Below are positions 23,110 to 35,132 of a stretch of 64,000 nucleotides of DNA, in pieces. Within the stretch, counting starts at the first letter, position 1, and the number at the start of each line of letters is the position of its first letter. The DNA is taken from the NCBI GenBank assembly GCA_963513935.1, contig OY740771.1, positions 19,079,349 to 19,143,348 on the forward strand, written 5' to 3'. Below the pieces are notes generated by a model, which saw only the letters and a list, made by a program, of their open reading frames with translations, searched no databases and was not told the origin of the DNA. The stretch comes from Aphrophora alni. Lineage: Eukaryota; Arthropoda; Insecta; Hemiptera; Aphrophoridae. A program made the translations under genes and the position numbers.

Positions 23110-23200
23110 TAAATAATATTTCAAGTGAAAAATATACTACCGAGTCGGGAACCGAACACAAGATATTTGGTCGTATATTTTTCACTTGAAATATTATTTA
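23110..23200. repeat. Perfect 28-bp inverted repeat around a B-box-like loop
   Basis: The arms 23110-23137 and 23173-23200 are perfectly complementary (taaataatatttcaag... against ...cttgaaatattattta). The 35-bp loop, in complement, contains gttcggttcccgactcgg. This resembles the 3' half of the tRNA-like sequence at 23502-23585 (gttcgaaccccactcagg). Confidence 0.9.
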
Positions 23201-23501
23201 ATATTTTTTCATTAAATTTTGTTATTGTTTGCAACATTAATATGTTTAAAATGAATTTACTTAGTTTTGAATGTTTTAGTGGTTTATTTTAGACATATTA
23301 TTGAAAAGCGCCCAATAAATCATTTCTGTAGTTTTCATGTTAAGACATCTCCAAAAATAAAATGTGCTAAATGGGTGTTTTTTTGGAGCTGATATAACGA
23401 ACGCCGTCAATGACCACTCAAGTCACCCAACGTTTGTTTATAGAGAGCACTACCTCCGCAATACCAATAGTTGAAAAGAACTAAGCAACACTTTAACTTT
23501 G

Positions 23502-23585
23502 CGTCCTGAGTGGGGTTCGAACACACGACCTCAAGTACGACACTTGATTAGAAGTGACGTCTTAAACCACTGAGCTACCAGAACA
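23502..23585 (-). tRNA. tRNA-like gene or pseudogene, 84 nt
   Basis: On the minus strand tgttctg and caggacg can pair as a seven-base acceptor stem with two G-T pairs. The A box is tagctcagtggtttaag, the B box is gttcgaacccc, and cactt/aagtg forms a five-base anticodon-type stem. The stretch before the T arm is long, so the shape is type II (Leu or Ser-like). The loop ctaatc lacks the usual seven bases, the T stem has one mismatch, and no T-run terminator follows closely. A pseudogene or the head of a tRNA-derived SINE is more likely than a working tRNA. Confidence 0.45.
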
Positions 23586-23589
23586 TTTA

Positions 23590-24195
23590 GACAATTTACT
23601 TTTTAATCATAATTTGATTATTAATATTCTTTTTCTAGTATAACAAAACAAAACAATATTTACATATGTACAATAAATTAGTGATAGGTTGTGAAACTTC
23701 TTTTGTTGTGCATGTTGCCTAGAATTTAGGTTGTATTCTTACTATATACTATTTTTATGAATCTTCTACAAATTAAATTTTATCAATACTGTAGATAAAA
23801 CATTCAAAACACAATTATATCTCTTAAGTATAATCATGAGAGATTGCCCAGATAAACGCTAAATAATAAAATGTGTTTTCGATAGTATTTCAGAGGTTTT
23901 AACTCAACTTTGTAAGACAGTTATTATAGAAACTGGAAAATGTAAAACTTAATTCAAGACTGCTGTCGTTGTATTACTACTTTCTTTTTCAGCTTAAGTG
24001 AAACTTAAAAATACAATGACATAGTGTCTTGCAAAACTACAAAAATTCCAAAAAGTGATGTCAAATCACTCTAACATTTACTTATTCAAAATTAACTAAA
24101 CGATATGAATTGGCTACTTTTTAAAGCATAAATGAGTTTAAAAATAAGAACCAATAAAACAAATTTTCTAAAAATTCTATCCAAACATATATTTA
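23590..24195. other. Unannotated AT-rich stretch
   Basis: Nothing recognised apart from low-complexity A/T runs. Confidence 0.4.
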
Positions 24196-24199
24196 CTCT

Positions 24200-24560
24200 G
24201 ACCCTACGAGTTCAAACACGATTTTACTGACATTATTATTGATTGTTCTTTAATTTCGATGCTTTTTTTTTGTAATCAACCCCCTTTGTAGTTTCAAGCT
24301 TCATGTTTTTAAGTATAACTTGAGAAACAGTTAAGACAAGATTTGGCTTCTTAAGTAATAGTAGGATTCCCTAAAGCACTACATAACTATTAGAAAGGTA
24401 TTTTACTCCCCTACGAGTTCCAACACGACTTTACTATTATTTATTTGATTGTTCTTTAATTTCTTTGTAATCAACCTCTTCCAAGCTTAAGTATACTTGG
24501 AGAAACAGCTAAAAGTTGGCTTCTTAACTCATTTCATAACTACTATAAAGAGGTATTATA
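24200..24560 (+). repeat. Tandem duplication, unit about 150-210 bp
   Basis: Two diverged units share, in order, ctacgagttc, aacacga, gattgttctttaatttc, ttgtaatcaacc, gagaaacag, ttggcttctta and a block ending gaggtatt/gaaaggtatt. The second unit (from about 24410) is shorter through deletions. Confidence 0.8.
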
Positions 24561-24656
24561 AAAGTTTTTATATAAATTGAATAATACCGTGAATCACAGA
24601 GAAACACTACAATTAAGTAAACATACACGAGAATTGCAAATACAATATAAAAATTG

Positions 24657-24688
<32 letters not shown>

Positions 24689-24694
24689 TATATA
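24657..24694. repeat. TA microsatellite with one CA interruption
   Basis: A TA run of about 19 units with a single tacata interruption near 24682. Confidence 0.95.
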
Positions 24695-24904
24695 GTTTCA
24701 GATGTCCTAAATAATTAAATACAGCTAGAAACAAACAAATTGATTACTAATTAAATATTAATATTGTTACATTTTATTCGGACATTTTCTATAATACACG
24801 AAGTTTCGACAATATGCTATCAAGTGATACACCTATAGCATTATTATATAAACAAAATTTGTAAAAGAATACGCCTGTATTATAAACAATCATTAATAAA
24901 CTAA

Positions 24905-26300
24905 ACAGGAATCCGAGCATAATGAACTTGAGCTGTTAAAATAACAAAATATATTAAACATATGACGGGAAACAACTTATCAGCAGAACTAATATGCACA
25001 GCAATAAAAGGGATAGCAAACACCGAGTTAATCAAATAGGTTATTGAACTTACAATTTGTATTGGACAAATAATCATTACAATTTAAGCACCTTCTTTCA
25101 ACAATTTAATCCGTGAATGAATTTGTAGCTACGCCCCATGGATAATTAATGACAAGAGTTTACTTTTATTTAAATAAAAGGAATTTCAATTTTCACTTTT
25201 TAATTAAGTTTTATTTAATAAAGTTATAAAAGCCATATTTATAGTCTCATTAATCTCATGTAATAGTCCGTTAACTTTTTAATATAAAAAACTTCATATT
25301 ACTTTTTCCCGAGTGTATTGTATTTACTTCTTTCCAAATGAATGCATGATTTTCGGATCAGGTATGTTGGGCTGTAGTCAATTTATTCACTAGGCCTTGT
25401 CACGTGTTCTTTTGTGTTCACTGATCGATTTAGATGTATTTTGACGTGAAAATATACTGCCTATCTTATTCAGATAACACTGTTTGTTTTATATCACTTC
25501 ATAACGCAGTTGAACCTTACTATGTATTATTTTATTACATAAATGTTTAATACTGTCCAAATAAACTATAAAAGTAATAGGAATAATCCATCATTATATG
25601 ATAAAATAAAAATAGTATAAAGAGCTTTCCATGACCTCCATTTTGATCGAGAAGTATAAACATAAATTTCCGTCGCCTTTAAACTGCGGAACTGTCCTTT
25701 AGATCAAGTAATATTGTTCGATTTCAGACTCTAAAGGAAAGAACCACAACTTCCAAAGACATGTAAACGACATATTTAACAAAACAGTATTTTTAACGGA
25801 ATCAACAAGATAGTTTTTCGCTGGCTGTTTGAATCTAAATAAATTGAACTCACAGACATTCTGAATAATGCTTCTTGAATGCAATCTTTAACACAATGTT
25901 CGTTGAAGATTGTATTATATGTAGATAAATAAACGCAACAGATCAATATAACGTAACTTATTAGTTTCAGTAGCCCTCAGTCGTTTACTTAAACGAGTAT
26001 TGATGTGGCAATCCCGACTGATCATAGCTGCATCTACACTAGCAGTCAAGAAATATTCATTTTTGATCGACACATATCAGTAAAATTTGCATCACCTTCA
26101 TACTTACAGAACTATCTTTAAATCAGGTTATATTGATCGATTTTGGACTTTGAACTTTATATGAAAGAGCCACACCCTCCAATACCCATGCAATAAAAAA
26201 AAGAAAAAGAAAATCTTGGGTTAACAATTTAAATCATGTTTTCAATAATTATAAAATTACAGCATTTTTAATGTAACGAACAAAACAATTTATCACTGAT
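24905..26300 (+). repeat. Dispersed repeat R3, copy 2 (holds the empty Harbinger site)
   Basis: This is the partner of 20590-22470. At 25885-25895 it reads straight through the place where copy 1 carries the Harbinger element, so it documents the pre-insertion sequence. An AT-rich segment around 25150-25330 has no counterpart in copy 1. Confidence 0.85.
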
Positions 26301-26744
26301 TGTTTCAATCTAAAAAAAAAAAAAAAAGTTCATAATCACAGATATTCTAAATTAAGATGTTTGATTTTGTAAATTATATTCTTGGAAGGAAACGTCTTTT
26401 ATCTAGTTGTCAATCAATATAACATAAGCTGGATAGTATCGTCAAGTAACTGTAATAGTATATTGCATCACTAGTAGATCGTTTCCGGTTTTCCGATAAC
26501 CTGGCGCGGAATTTCAATCAAAGACAGGAATAACATTTTAGATACGAGTTATGAACGACACTTTTAATCACACTGTAAATAATAATATTAATAAAAGAAG
26601 TATAATTTATAAACATAATGTAATTACCCAAAAATGTTATAATTTTTTAACTTAACATTTACAAACATTAAAGGTTATAATTTCTAGATTTTAAACTTCA
26701 TTTATTTATTGCTGTTGTATTTACTTATGAATGAAAATTTATAT

Positions 26745-27876
26745 GAATATTCCAGTTTTCACTGTTACTATGTTCATTCCTTTGTTGGACAGTTTTTTTC
26801 TGTAGGATTTAAAATGTTGCCATTGATTCTTCTACCCTTCTGCTACAGTTGCGTATTTCCAGCCCCATGTCTTTTTAGGGTTAGCAGATCTCATCCTCCT
26901 TCTACTAATATTGTAGCTGAGAATCTTCTAAGAGAGTGGCCAGTGTAGCTTTCAAAGTTTTCTAATTTAAGCTAGTTAGCTACCTTCTTAGGGACTGAAC
27001 CAATAGTGTTGACACCAAGATTTTTAGCACAACATCTGCCATTTCTATATGAAACTAAATACCTCTTTCTATTACATGGTTGAAATGGGCATTTCATATC
27101 TGTCATTATGAAGCTCCTGTTTTTGTGTGTTTTCCCATCTTTTAGAAAAAAAAAAAATTCATTGTCTTTAACATCGTCAACATTTAAACGGACCATATCG
27201 TCTCTACGGCGTGATCCAAATGTGCCAAAAGCCAAAATGACTTAGGCCAACAACCAATTATTGTTACCATGAACTTTAATCATGAACTGTGTAATTTGTT
27301 CAGCAGTCAAAACACTGTTTCTTTTGGATCGTAACCAACAGAATTACATAAATAATTATTGAGCTTGACTATTGACATACTATTAGATAGAATAAAACTC
27401 GAACACAAGATCACACAAAAATTACGTTTATTTAATCAAACGCGTTTCAACAACAAAGTCACCATCCTCAGTGATACATGAGCTACAATAACTATAAAAC
27501 GTAATTTTGGTGAGATCTTGTGGTCGAGTTTTATTCTATCCAACAGAATTACATTTTAAGAAAGCTATGGTTTAAAAAAAATTTGAAGCGTCTTGTTTTC
27601 TTTTCTTTTTAAAATTCTCTTGTTTATTGAAAATCTACTCCATTAATTTGAACATTTCATCTCTTTTGATTTTTCTACCAAATACAAGCAAAATATTATC
27701 GCTTACTTGGTCAGACTGAACTTTTTCATTAATACACCAATCAATGAACTTTTTATATTTCTCTTCATATCTATCCTTCGATGTATTTGGAAACAGATGA
27801 CTAGTACCTTCCGCTACTTAACTGAAAAAAAACTATATGATAATTGCAATGGATCATTTACATCTTTGTCAGACAT
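26745..27876 (-). pseudogene. Crypton-type tyrosine recombinase pseudogene
   Basis: Read on the minus strand with frameshifts, this is a nearly full tyrosine recombinase (YR). It has a possible start at 27876 (MSDKDVNDPL). RYEEKYKKFIDWC (27735-27778) is the core-binding helix. TIAFLKCNSVG is interrupted by a small insertion at 27350-27539, then come TAEQITQFM and GSRRRDDMVRLNVDD with the first catalytic Arg. YTGHSLRRFSATILVEGG holds the His-x-x-Arg box at 26924-26941. The C-terminal KYATVAEG is followed by a TAG stop at 26832-26834 exactly where the nucleophilic Tyr belongs (VAEGY in relatives). Stops also follow WLLA, KKVAN and VEGG, and a frameshift follows LKRHG. Eukaryotic Cryptons move with this enzyme type; this copy is dead. 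Confidence 0.88.
27350..27539 (-). mobile_element. Small fold-back insertion (Penelope-like?) in the Crypton pseudogene
   Basis: The insertion is flanked by a 15-bp duplication, ccaacagaattacat, at 27335-27349 and 27540-27554. Joining the flanks restores the Crypton reading around CNSVG. Inside are inverted arms at 27387-27429 and 27497-27539 (three mismatches in 43). The loop holds, in complement, ctgaggatgg...ttgaaacgcg (27441-27471). The 12-15 bp duplication, short inverted terminal tails and a CTGAxGA...GAAAC core are reported traits of Penelope-like retroelements, which can carry hammerhead ribozyme motifs. The class is an inference. Confidence 0.6.
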
Positions 27877-28174
27877 TTTATCAGGATTGCTCAGTAATAT
27901 TTCCCACGAAATATTGACAACAATAGTGTTTGCATTGTTTTTACGCCCATACTGCTAGCTAAATTAATAAGAACAGCTGATTTCAAATGCATAACTACTA
28001 TTGATAGAAGCAACATGCTAATGGCGCAAGTGGTGTTAGAATGCATAACTACTAGAAGTACGGGAAAAATCTCCAGCTGTCTTTCCCGAAATTGACCGAG
28101 AAAATATGCACACCTGTAATCGAAAATTATTAATTTTGATACAGTGTGATGAAAAAGTTATAAAACGATTACGT

Positions 28175-28708
28175 GGTGTTGGCTCGACATTAGTATACCG
28201 TGGGGTTGGCTCGACATTAGTATACCGTGGGGTTGGCTTGACATTTTGGGGAACTAGGGTCATCTGTTCAAACTCCTGCTTAATGAGCAACCCTTCTTGG
28301 AATTGGAGGTGTTTGTTTGTTCGGTCAGCCGAAGAGCGACACTCAAGTGACGAGGTTCGTCGCCTGTCAGAATAGTATGACTTGTTATTCGCGGGTAGTA
28401 CTCTCGGGTCTTGGCTAGTCCTTGGCTAACCTGGTATCCTTTAAAACTAACAGAAAGCTCAATACCAATCATAACTATTCTGAACTCATTAGGCACTGTT
28501 GAAGTTTATTTAGGTATCCAATTCGATGATATATGTCATATTGTCGATGGGCTTTATGATTGCGATGACCATACTTCCTAACCTAACCTAACCTAACCTA
28601 ACTTATACCCGCCCGACTGGTACCTGATCCGTTCACATTTCCAGGAAGTGATTGCTATTGACTGGGGCGGCCAATATGTCGAGCCAACCCCACGTCGAGC
28701 CAACCCCA
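28175..28708. repeat. Fold-back unit with GGTTGGCTCGACAT tandem ends
   Basis: The left end has two exact-spaced 27-bp units (gggttggctcgacattag plus tataccgtg) and a third, diverged one (28175-28255). The right end (28676-28708) has two shorter units of the same core in opposite orientation. The enclosed 400 bp includes a CCTAA run (28577-28602) and no transposase frame. It may be a non-autonomous DNA element with tandemly repeated ends; I could not define a target duplication. Confidence 0.65.
28577..28602 (-). repeat. Internal CCTAA (TTAGG) array, five units
   Basis: Five perfect CCTAA units occur inside the fold-back unit. This is the complement of the arthropod telomere repeat. Confidence 0.9.
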
Positions 28709-28719
28709 GGACACCTATT

Positions 28720-29400
28720 AAACAATGAACAAATACAAAAATGTCTACAATACTACAAATAAAAAATACAGCATTAAGTAAATAAAAATGTAAATATAAA
28801 ATTATACAACAAATAAAGATTTATAACTTAATATTAGGCCTACAACAATAACGTAATAAACAGTCTATAATTTTTATCCTCATTATTATTATTTGTAACT
28901 TTTTCCATTTTCAATTATTTGTACACTTTCAAGAATTTATAAAGTGTCCTATCCATAGGTAGAAATTTTATTATTCTTTGTAGGTTTTGAATTTTAATTG
29001 CTATACAGCATCAGGAAAATATTTATAAAAATAATTGAGAAAAAGGTTTTTTGTCATCTGATACAAACAATGTTTCTTTCAGAATTACAATCCATTTCTA
29101 ATCCTGTACTCATATCCGATTACGAAATATTTTCTCATTGCTTGATGTTAATTGTAAAAGTAAATATTTTATAATGATCTATCAGCAATAACACTTCCCT
29201 TCAAATACGTTTTGATATTAAACAATCTTCAGTATGATTCGAAACACAAAACACTGTAGGCCTACAGTATAGGTCTGGCTAATAACAAAATAAATCAATT
29301 ATCAATTTATGTAGTAAGTATAAAACAAAACTATTTTTGTAATTTAAAAATAATTCCATTTATAATTTTTTTACTCGAGCGATCTAACACTTATATTTGA
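28720..29400. other. Unannotated AT-rich stretch
   Basis: No coding or repeat signal recognised. Confidence 0.4.
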
Positions 29401-29409
29401 AAATATAAG

Positions 29410-31640
29410 AAACAAAATTAGTTGATTTATTTTGTTGGTTTCATGAGAAAGACACAGAGATTGGTGTATAATATCTCTCCAACAGAACATTGTTTTTAAG
29501 TGTATTGATTACTTGGTTCGTTTCAGGGGCTTAGAGATTGGGTTAGCCTGTCAAACCTTAGTCACACAAAGGCCGTTTTGTTCTTAAACCTCCACGGTAA
29601 AAAGAAGAGAAAGAAAATATCCAATTACCCAAGAAAAATTTCCCGAAGCAATGAATATTCGAAATAGGGACAGGATAATTTTCAAGATAGTTTTTTCTTT
29701 TCGCAGGATAAATTTCCCTGAGAAAAGAGGAACCAAAATTCATTTTCAGTTCGATTAACTCCTTCAAAAGTTTGTTGAGATGAATCGCGACTCTGCAACT
29801 TCACAGAAATCTTTCATCCTTTCCAACATCCATCGTTGGAGATTCCCTCTTGAGGCAAGAAAAGTTTTGTACAAAAAATCTGTTTTATTTTTTTAAAATC
29901 TACTAACGATGATGTAATACCGAATCTAGTATTAGGAAAACAGTTTGTTGACAGACCATTATAGTATTACACAACATTGTTTTTAGATCAACAATATTGA
30001 TTGATATTTCCTCTAAATATAATTACTGGAATACAACTTAAACACAATAAAAATCGATATATTAGAGTAGTTAAACACAATAGTTGATTTATTTTGTCAG
30101 TTAACTTAGAAAGTCAAAGAGATTGGGGTACATTATTCTCTCTAACTGACGATTGTTGTTAAGGATTGTTAGTTGATTTGTTTGAGGGATTTAGAGATTT
30201 GGTTAGGCAGTTAAATTTTAGCCACAAAAGGGCGTTCTGTACTTACAGAAGGAAGTACTGTAAGGAAGTTAAAAAGTACCTTACACAGGATAAATTTTCC
30301 GGAGAAAAGAGGAACCTAAATTTATTTGCAGTTCTTTTAATTCTTTCTTCAGGAGTTTCTTTAAGTGATTCGCGACCTTGACATTCTCACAGAATTTTTT
30401 TTAACCCTTTCGTACTTTACTCCAACATCCTCCGTCCGAGATTCCCTCTGATGCTGTACAACAAACCTGTTTACGAGTTTTAAAATCTACTGATGATGGT
30501 CTAATACCGAAACTCGTATAAAGAAAAAGATTGGTGACAGGCCGTTTTACTATCAAAAAATTGTATTTAGATCAACAATAGAGGTTGATATTTTCTATAA
30601 TCATAATTAGAAAAAAACAATTAAAATGCAATAATTTCAAAACTAGTTTTAGCAAACCATCTGCTGATAATAAACAAATGTTCATTAGGATATTTAAAGT
30701 AATAAAATAGATAATAATAATTTCAATTATTGAGTTTTTGTTCCTGCAATTGTGTTTAGGAGAAAAAAACAACTTAAAATGTGAATTTTTCCACAGTGCT
30801 TATTTAGGATTGTATTGTATTTAGGTACCAAATTACAACGGAACAATGTATAGTAGCTTATTATTATTAGCCCACGTGGGCTAATTTATTGTGACCACTG
30901 AAATATCAATCTCGAGGGACCCTTGTAATATCTACACCTTTTTGCGTCAATTTTGACCAACAATTAGTTTTTTTTCGACCCTGACGTTATTAGAGTATTT
31001 GAGGGCTAGAGGTTTTACTTTATTTTATTTTCTTTATAATAAGTGTATGAAGACCGAGAGGTATTTTGAGTTTTAACAACCAATTATTTTCAGTATGTTT
31101 AAATGAAATTTAATATTTAGTAATTTAATTTTGTAAGGATAGGTTTTAAATTATCTTCAAAAGATATACCAAACTGTTTGGTTACATATTTTAAAGTGAC
31201 TAGTTTTGGGAGTGTGCTGCCATCTTTGTTACATAAGCGTTTAAAATGTGTTGAAAGTTGTGTCGTATCTTCAGAGGCAACATTTACTTATAAAATAAAT
31301 AGACAGATTATATAAATAACAAAATTATATTCTTTACGAACAACAAAAATAATTTGAAAAAACTAAAATAAAGAAGCCTATTTAAACAAATTTTAACATT
31401 AATGTTACTATTTATAACCAACGCGATCCTGTTTGGAAATATATTCAATCATGTTTAAACAATATCGATTGATTAATTGAATCATTGTGGTGGCATACAT
31501 ATTAATTTTGTCTGCATCAATAGCATTGGCAATTTGTATTAGTACAGAGAAGAATATGGAATGAATTAAACTATGCCCAGTGTACGTTGCCATGGTAACT
31601 TAATTTAAAACCGGAATGTTTGATATCAATTTAACATTTT
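29410..31640 (+). repeat. Repeat R4, copy 1, with internal tandem duplication
   Basis: Two tandem units, about 29410-30060 and 30060-30640, share ttgatttattttgt, gagattgg, ggttag, aaaatctact, aataccgaa and a closing gttgacag/ggtgacag. The remainder (30640-31640) together with the second unit matches 56345-57600 in opposite orientation. Landmarks there are ccatctgctgataat, gcccacgtgggc, tatcgattgattaattgaa and gccatggtaac. Short frames are not shared between copies, so I call it non-coding. Confidence 0.8.
30870..31075 (+). repeat. R2 dispersed repeat inside R4
   Basis: It begins with the perfect palindrome gcccacgtgggc (30870-30881, with a CACGTG core) and contains tctacacctttt, attagagtatttgagggctag and gaagaccgagagg. 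The palindrome is degraded in the 56.7-kb copy. Confidence 0.55.
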
Positions 31641-31858
31641 GTGTTTGGATAGTAATTTACGATAACGTTGTGTGATTATATATTTATAGTACTTTATATT
31701 ATACAGCTTTATATTAGTTAGATTTAAAAATAAAAATAAAATAGAGATGTTTTAAGTTTGTAATAATTTAGATTTGATACTTTATTTTAAGAATTGGATT
31801 CTGAATCCCTCTATCATCTATTAATTCATCATGTAATGATTCGTTATATATTTATATA

Positions 31859-32797
31859 CAGTGTGTCCATGATATCACAGTTGGACTTTCAATAAATACC
31901 TTAACAAAAAACAAGCAACATAAATGAAATATAAAAGAATATAGTAACTTTGATTTCTGTGTTTTCCGTGTAGTTCGTGCACGAGACCTAGAATATTTGC
32001 AGTTATTGATGCGTCTGCTTCTTGAATTCATTCCGTCAAATTGTTGATGTTGCCAATCTCTTCCTTCACTGTAGACGTTTTGTTGAACATACCTCTATTA
32101 TTAAAATTTCATTAGTGTAAGTTCGGGTGAGTATGGTTGCTTTCCAAACCAACATTGAGGAAGTTTATTGTTTTATACATAGTGTGTCGATGCCCCATAT
32201 TGTTGAAAAATATCGATTTGGGGAAGCGCATGTAGATCCAATATGTCAAGATAGACAATTACACTTAGAGCTTTCAAAAAATGAAAAGGGGGTCAGTAAT
32301 GCGATCCCTTTGAAGAAGACCATACTAATCATTGACTCTTGGGCTGTCACTAGCATGTTGAACAAAGTCTTCATTAGCCAAAATACGAAATATGTAGCTA
32401 TGTCCTGAAGTATGAAAAGTGACCTTATCACTCAAACTCAACATAATTTGGTTCAGACAATTTTCATTAACTTAAATTTCATCAGGAATGTCTACAGCAA
32501 AGTGACACATTTCAAGATTATCTCCTGGACGTTATAGCCTGTAACCTGAGCCGATTTACAGTGAAAGGATTTGGAGTATCGAACTTTTGAGAAAACTATT
32601 TCAAGAAGCAGTGATATCCGTAACTCCTAATGTTCAAGATCGATTTGGGAAAAGCTGGACTATGAACGTTCACAGAGCTACCAACTTGAACTTTTTTTTA
32701 TCCGTTCTTTCGTTTTAACCAAGTTTTATATTTTTAAATCAATACTTTTAGTACAAATATTAATTCTAAACACCACCATGACTTCTTGGACACACTG
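31859..32797. mobile_element. Mariner-derived fold-back element with TA target duplication
   Basis: The ends are CAGTGTGTCCATGATATCAC on the left and CAGTGTGTCCAAGAAGTCAT on the right in complement, each bounded by TA (31857-31858 and 32798-32799), the target of Tc1/mariner elements. The right interior encodes on the plus strand LFQEAVISVTPNV and, near it, HRATNLN, matching the C-terminal 'AI.SVTP.ML...CRATNGAHIE' of mariner-type transposases. The left interior encodes a similar C-terminal stretch on the minus strand (NKTSTVKEEIGNINNL, ASITANILG). So both ends are the transposase 3' end, tail-out. The N-terminal and catalytic regions are not visible. It is 939 bp and non-autonomous. Confidence 0.8.
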
Positions 32798-32799
32798 TA

Positions 32800-34130
32800 T
32801 TTTAAATATTCTCATTGCAAAAGGTATACGAAGTCATAAAATTCTGATCAGGAAAACGTAGCTAAATAAAACATTGTTTACTTGAAACTCAGCTTGTATG
32901 CGATTGGTTGGTTCAAGTTTCCACTGAAAGAAAATCTAATAAAACTACCCTCATCCCCTTTCCGCCCTTCCTCTCAACAGTACGTGAGAGACATGTGATC
33001 TTCTTAACCCTTCAACCCACGAGCATGTATTGATTAGGAAATATCAATGTAATTTTAGTTATTCAGAGTTGAAGTGTTTGTTTAATTTTTAGATAGAATT
33101 CTATAAAAAAAATTTAATGGAATATTTATTTTGACGTTATAATAACAATCTGCCTCATAATATACTGCTTTCTTTTAATAATTTATTAAACTTTTAACAT
33201 TTCGTGTAAAGTGGATCACATAATTGTTATGTTTGAAGTGAATATTTAATTCTTCGTTCGTATGATTGCGATACAATGTAGATCCAAACAAAATATGATG
33301 GACATAATCTAACCAAAATTTAGCATCTACAATACACAGGAAAATTATTTCTTTACTTTAATAGATGTACGTAGTAAAAGTGAGATATGTGATGGATAAA
33401 CAAAAACGGTGTCGAGATTTTTCGAATACATCTGATATCTGTCTGTCGTGTGTAAACTGCACTACAGCACAAACGCGTTTATTGATTTTAATCGAATTTG
33501 GTATTTGTGTATATTTTGACCAAATGTCAGGACTTTTTATTGATTACTCAAACTTTGAGGCTCTACCATAAAAAATACATAATTGAGATTTTTTCTAAAA
33601 AGGATCTAACTGTTTTGATAAATTTTCTTCAAGAGTACCCAAAACAACGTACTCGATTCCTGATAAAATTCCGATTCGTAACGTTAAATAGCAATAGATT
33701 CGTTATGACAATTTAAAAAGTATCTCAAAATCGGCTATACCAATTTCATTCAAATATGTGGAATGTAAAGATTAATGGACCAAATCTGTTTTGTATTATT
33801 GCAAGTAAAATAATAACACGGTTCAGAAATAATTGGCAAAAAACCTATATTAAAATAGTTAAAAACTCTATTTAATCAAGTATAGTTTTACACTGATTAT
33901 TCGTTTACGGTAAAAGCAAAGTAAACACAAGACATATAGATATAAATATTTATTTTCAGACTGTGTCCTAGGTCCATTTTCACTCTCTGGCTGACAACTA
34001 TCAATCCAAGATTGTTGGTGACGAACAGTTTTGGCGGGTTTTTATTTGGTTCATTCAATGGTTTTCCACAGTTTGTTTATAAATCTTTAGACAAAAATTT
34101 GTTAAACTTATTAAATTAATATATAAAATG
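32800..34130. other. Unannotated stretch
   Basis: No gene. The part at 33470-33560 (gattttaatcgaatttgg, tatattttgacca) resembles 44725-44790 in the same orientation, so a weak dispersed repeat is present. Confidence 0.4.
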
Positions 34131-34330
34131 GAACCACAGGAAGGGTACCCTGAGATTTACAAGTACATCAGCATCATAACAAACTCACACCCTCTCCTAC
34201 ACAACACACTTAATATTCTAACAAACCAACTATGAAAATGTTCACGTACCAGCTGATCACTGTTAGACTTTGTACGGGACGGATATTATCCGTTTATCCA
34301 CAACAGTTTACAACCCAATATCTACCAATC
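34130..34330 (+). repeat. Dispersed repeat R7, copy 1
   Basis: It matches 50190-50470 in opposite orientation: acaagtacatcag, caacacactta, ttcacgtaccagctgatcac, tgttagactttgtacg and tttatccacaacag are shared in complement. Confidence 0.75.
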
Positions 34331-34419
34331 CTACGAACTGTACTATGTTTGTAATGTATTAGAATACATTTTAAGGTTACTATGTATCTAAATATATTTA
34401 TAATACATTGTTTACAAGG

Positions 34420-34570
34420 GTATTCATATCCATCAGGAGCTCACTAATATACAAGTTTGAAAATCCCGATGTCCCTCGCAGGATCAACATTTTTTTATCT
34501 AGTTTTAAGTTACATTCCACTAATTCACCGTGTCTATCGAGTCTTTCCTGTTATCTTCATAAAGATAACA
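34420..34570 (+). repeat. R2 dispersed repeat
   Basis: It shows gagctcactaatatac, atcccgatgtccctcgcagg, tctagttttaagttacattcc and tgtctatcgagtc. The head is intact and the tctacacc part is degraded. Confidence 0.5.
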
Positions 34571-34774
34571 TGAACAAGTATAAATTTATTATTTAAATTA
34601 AAACAAACCTCAAGACTTGTATTGACGTCATGATCAGTGCTCTTTGATTTTTCCACTAGGAAGACTGTACAAGTTATGTTTCCAAAGACAATCGACCAAT
34701 AACAGGAACACTTACCAACTTTCCATTTTGTCTCTTCCAACAATTTATCTTCTCTTAAGGTCAAAACTGAAATT

Positions 34775-34925
34775 ACTCGAGGGAGGTGAGAAACGAAGGG
34801 TGTTTTTGCTTGAACGCGTTGCAATTAACAGTTTTAATTGATAGCCCCCCCCCCGTCGCAGTCAAGACAAGATTGATTTAACCACAACTTCTTGCAAGAG
34901 TTCAGCTTTTAAATAATTTATTCTA
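34775..34925 (+). repeat. Dispersed repeat R8, copy 1, with a C10 run
   Basis: It matches 62810-62960 in opposite orientation: ttgcaattaacagttttaat, tcaagacaagattg and agcttttaa are shared. A run of ten C occurs at 34845-34854 and is replaced by a mixed C/G-rich stretch in the other copy. Confidence 0.8.
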
Positions 34926-35132
34926 CAAATAGAAAAATATACTGTATGTTGTTAAATTATGTAAAATTGTTTATATAGTTATGGCATCAGATTTGGAGGC
35001 GTTGATAAATTGCTATCTTGCTGCTATCTGTTTTTGTCTGTTGCTTGGTCAGTATCAAGAAAGTTTGTATAAAGAAAAAATGTATTTTTTTGTTATTAAA
35101 TAATCGATTTATTTTCTACAATTTCCCAATTA

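Noticed and set aside
23502..23585. Functional tRNA gene
   Set aside because: The anticodon loop size, a T-stem mismatch and a missing terminator argue for a relic; kept as tRNA-like only.
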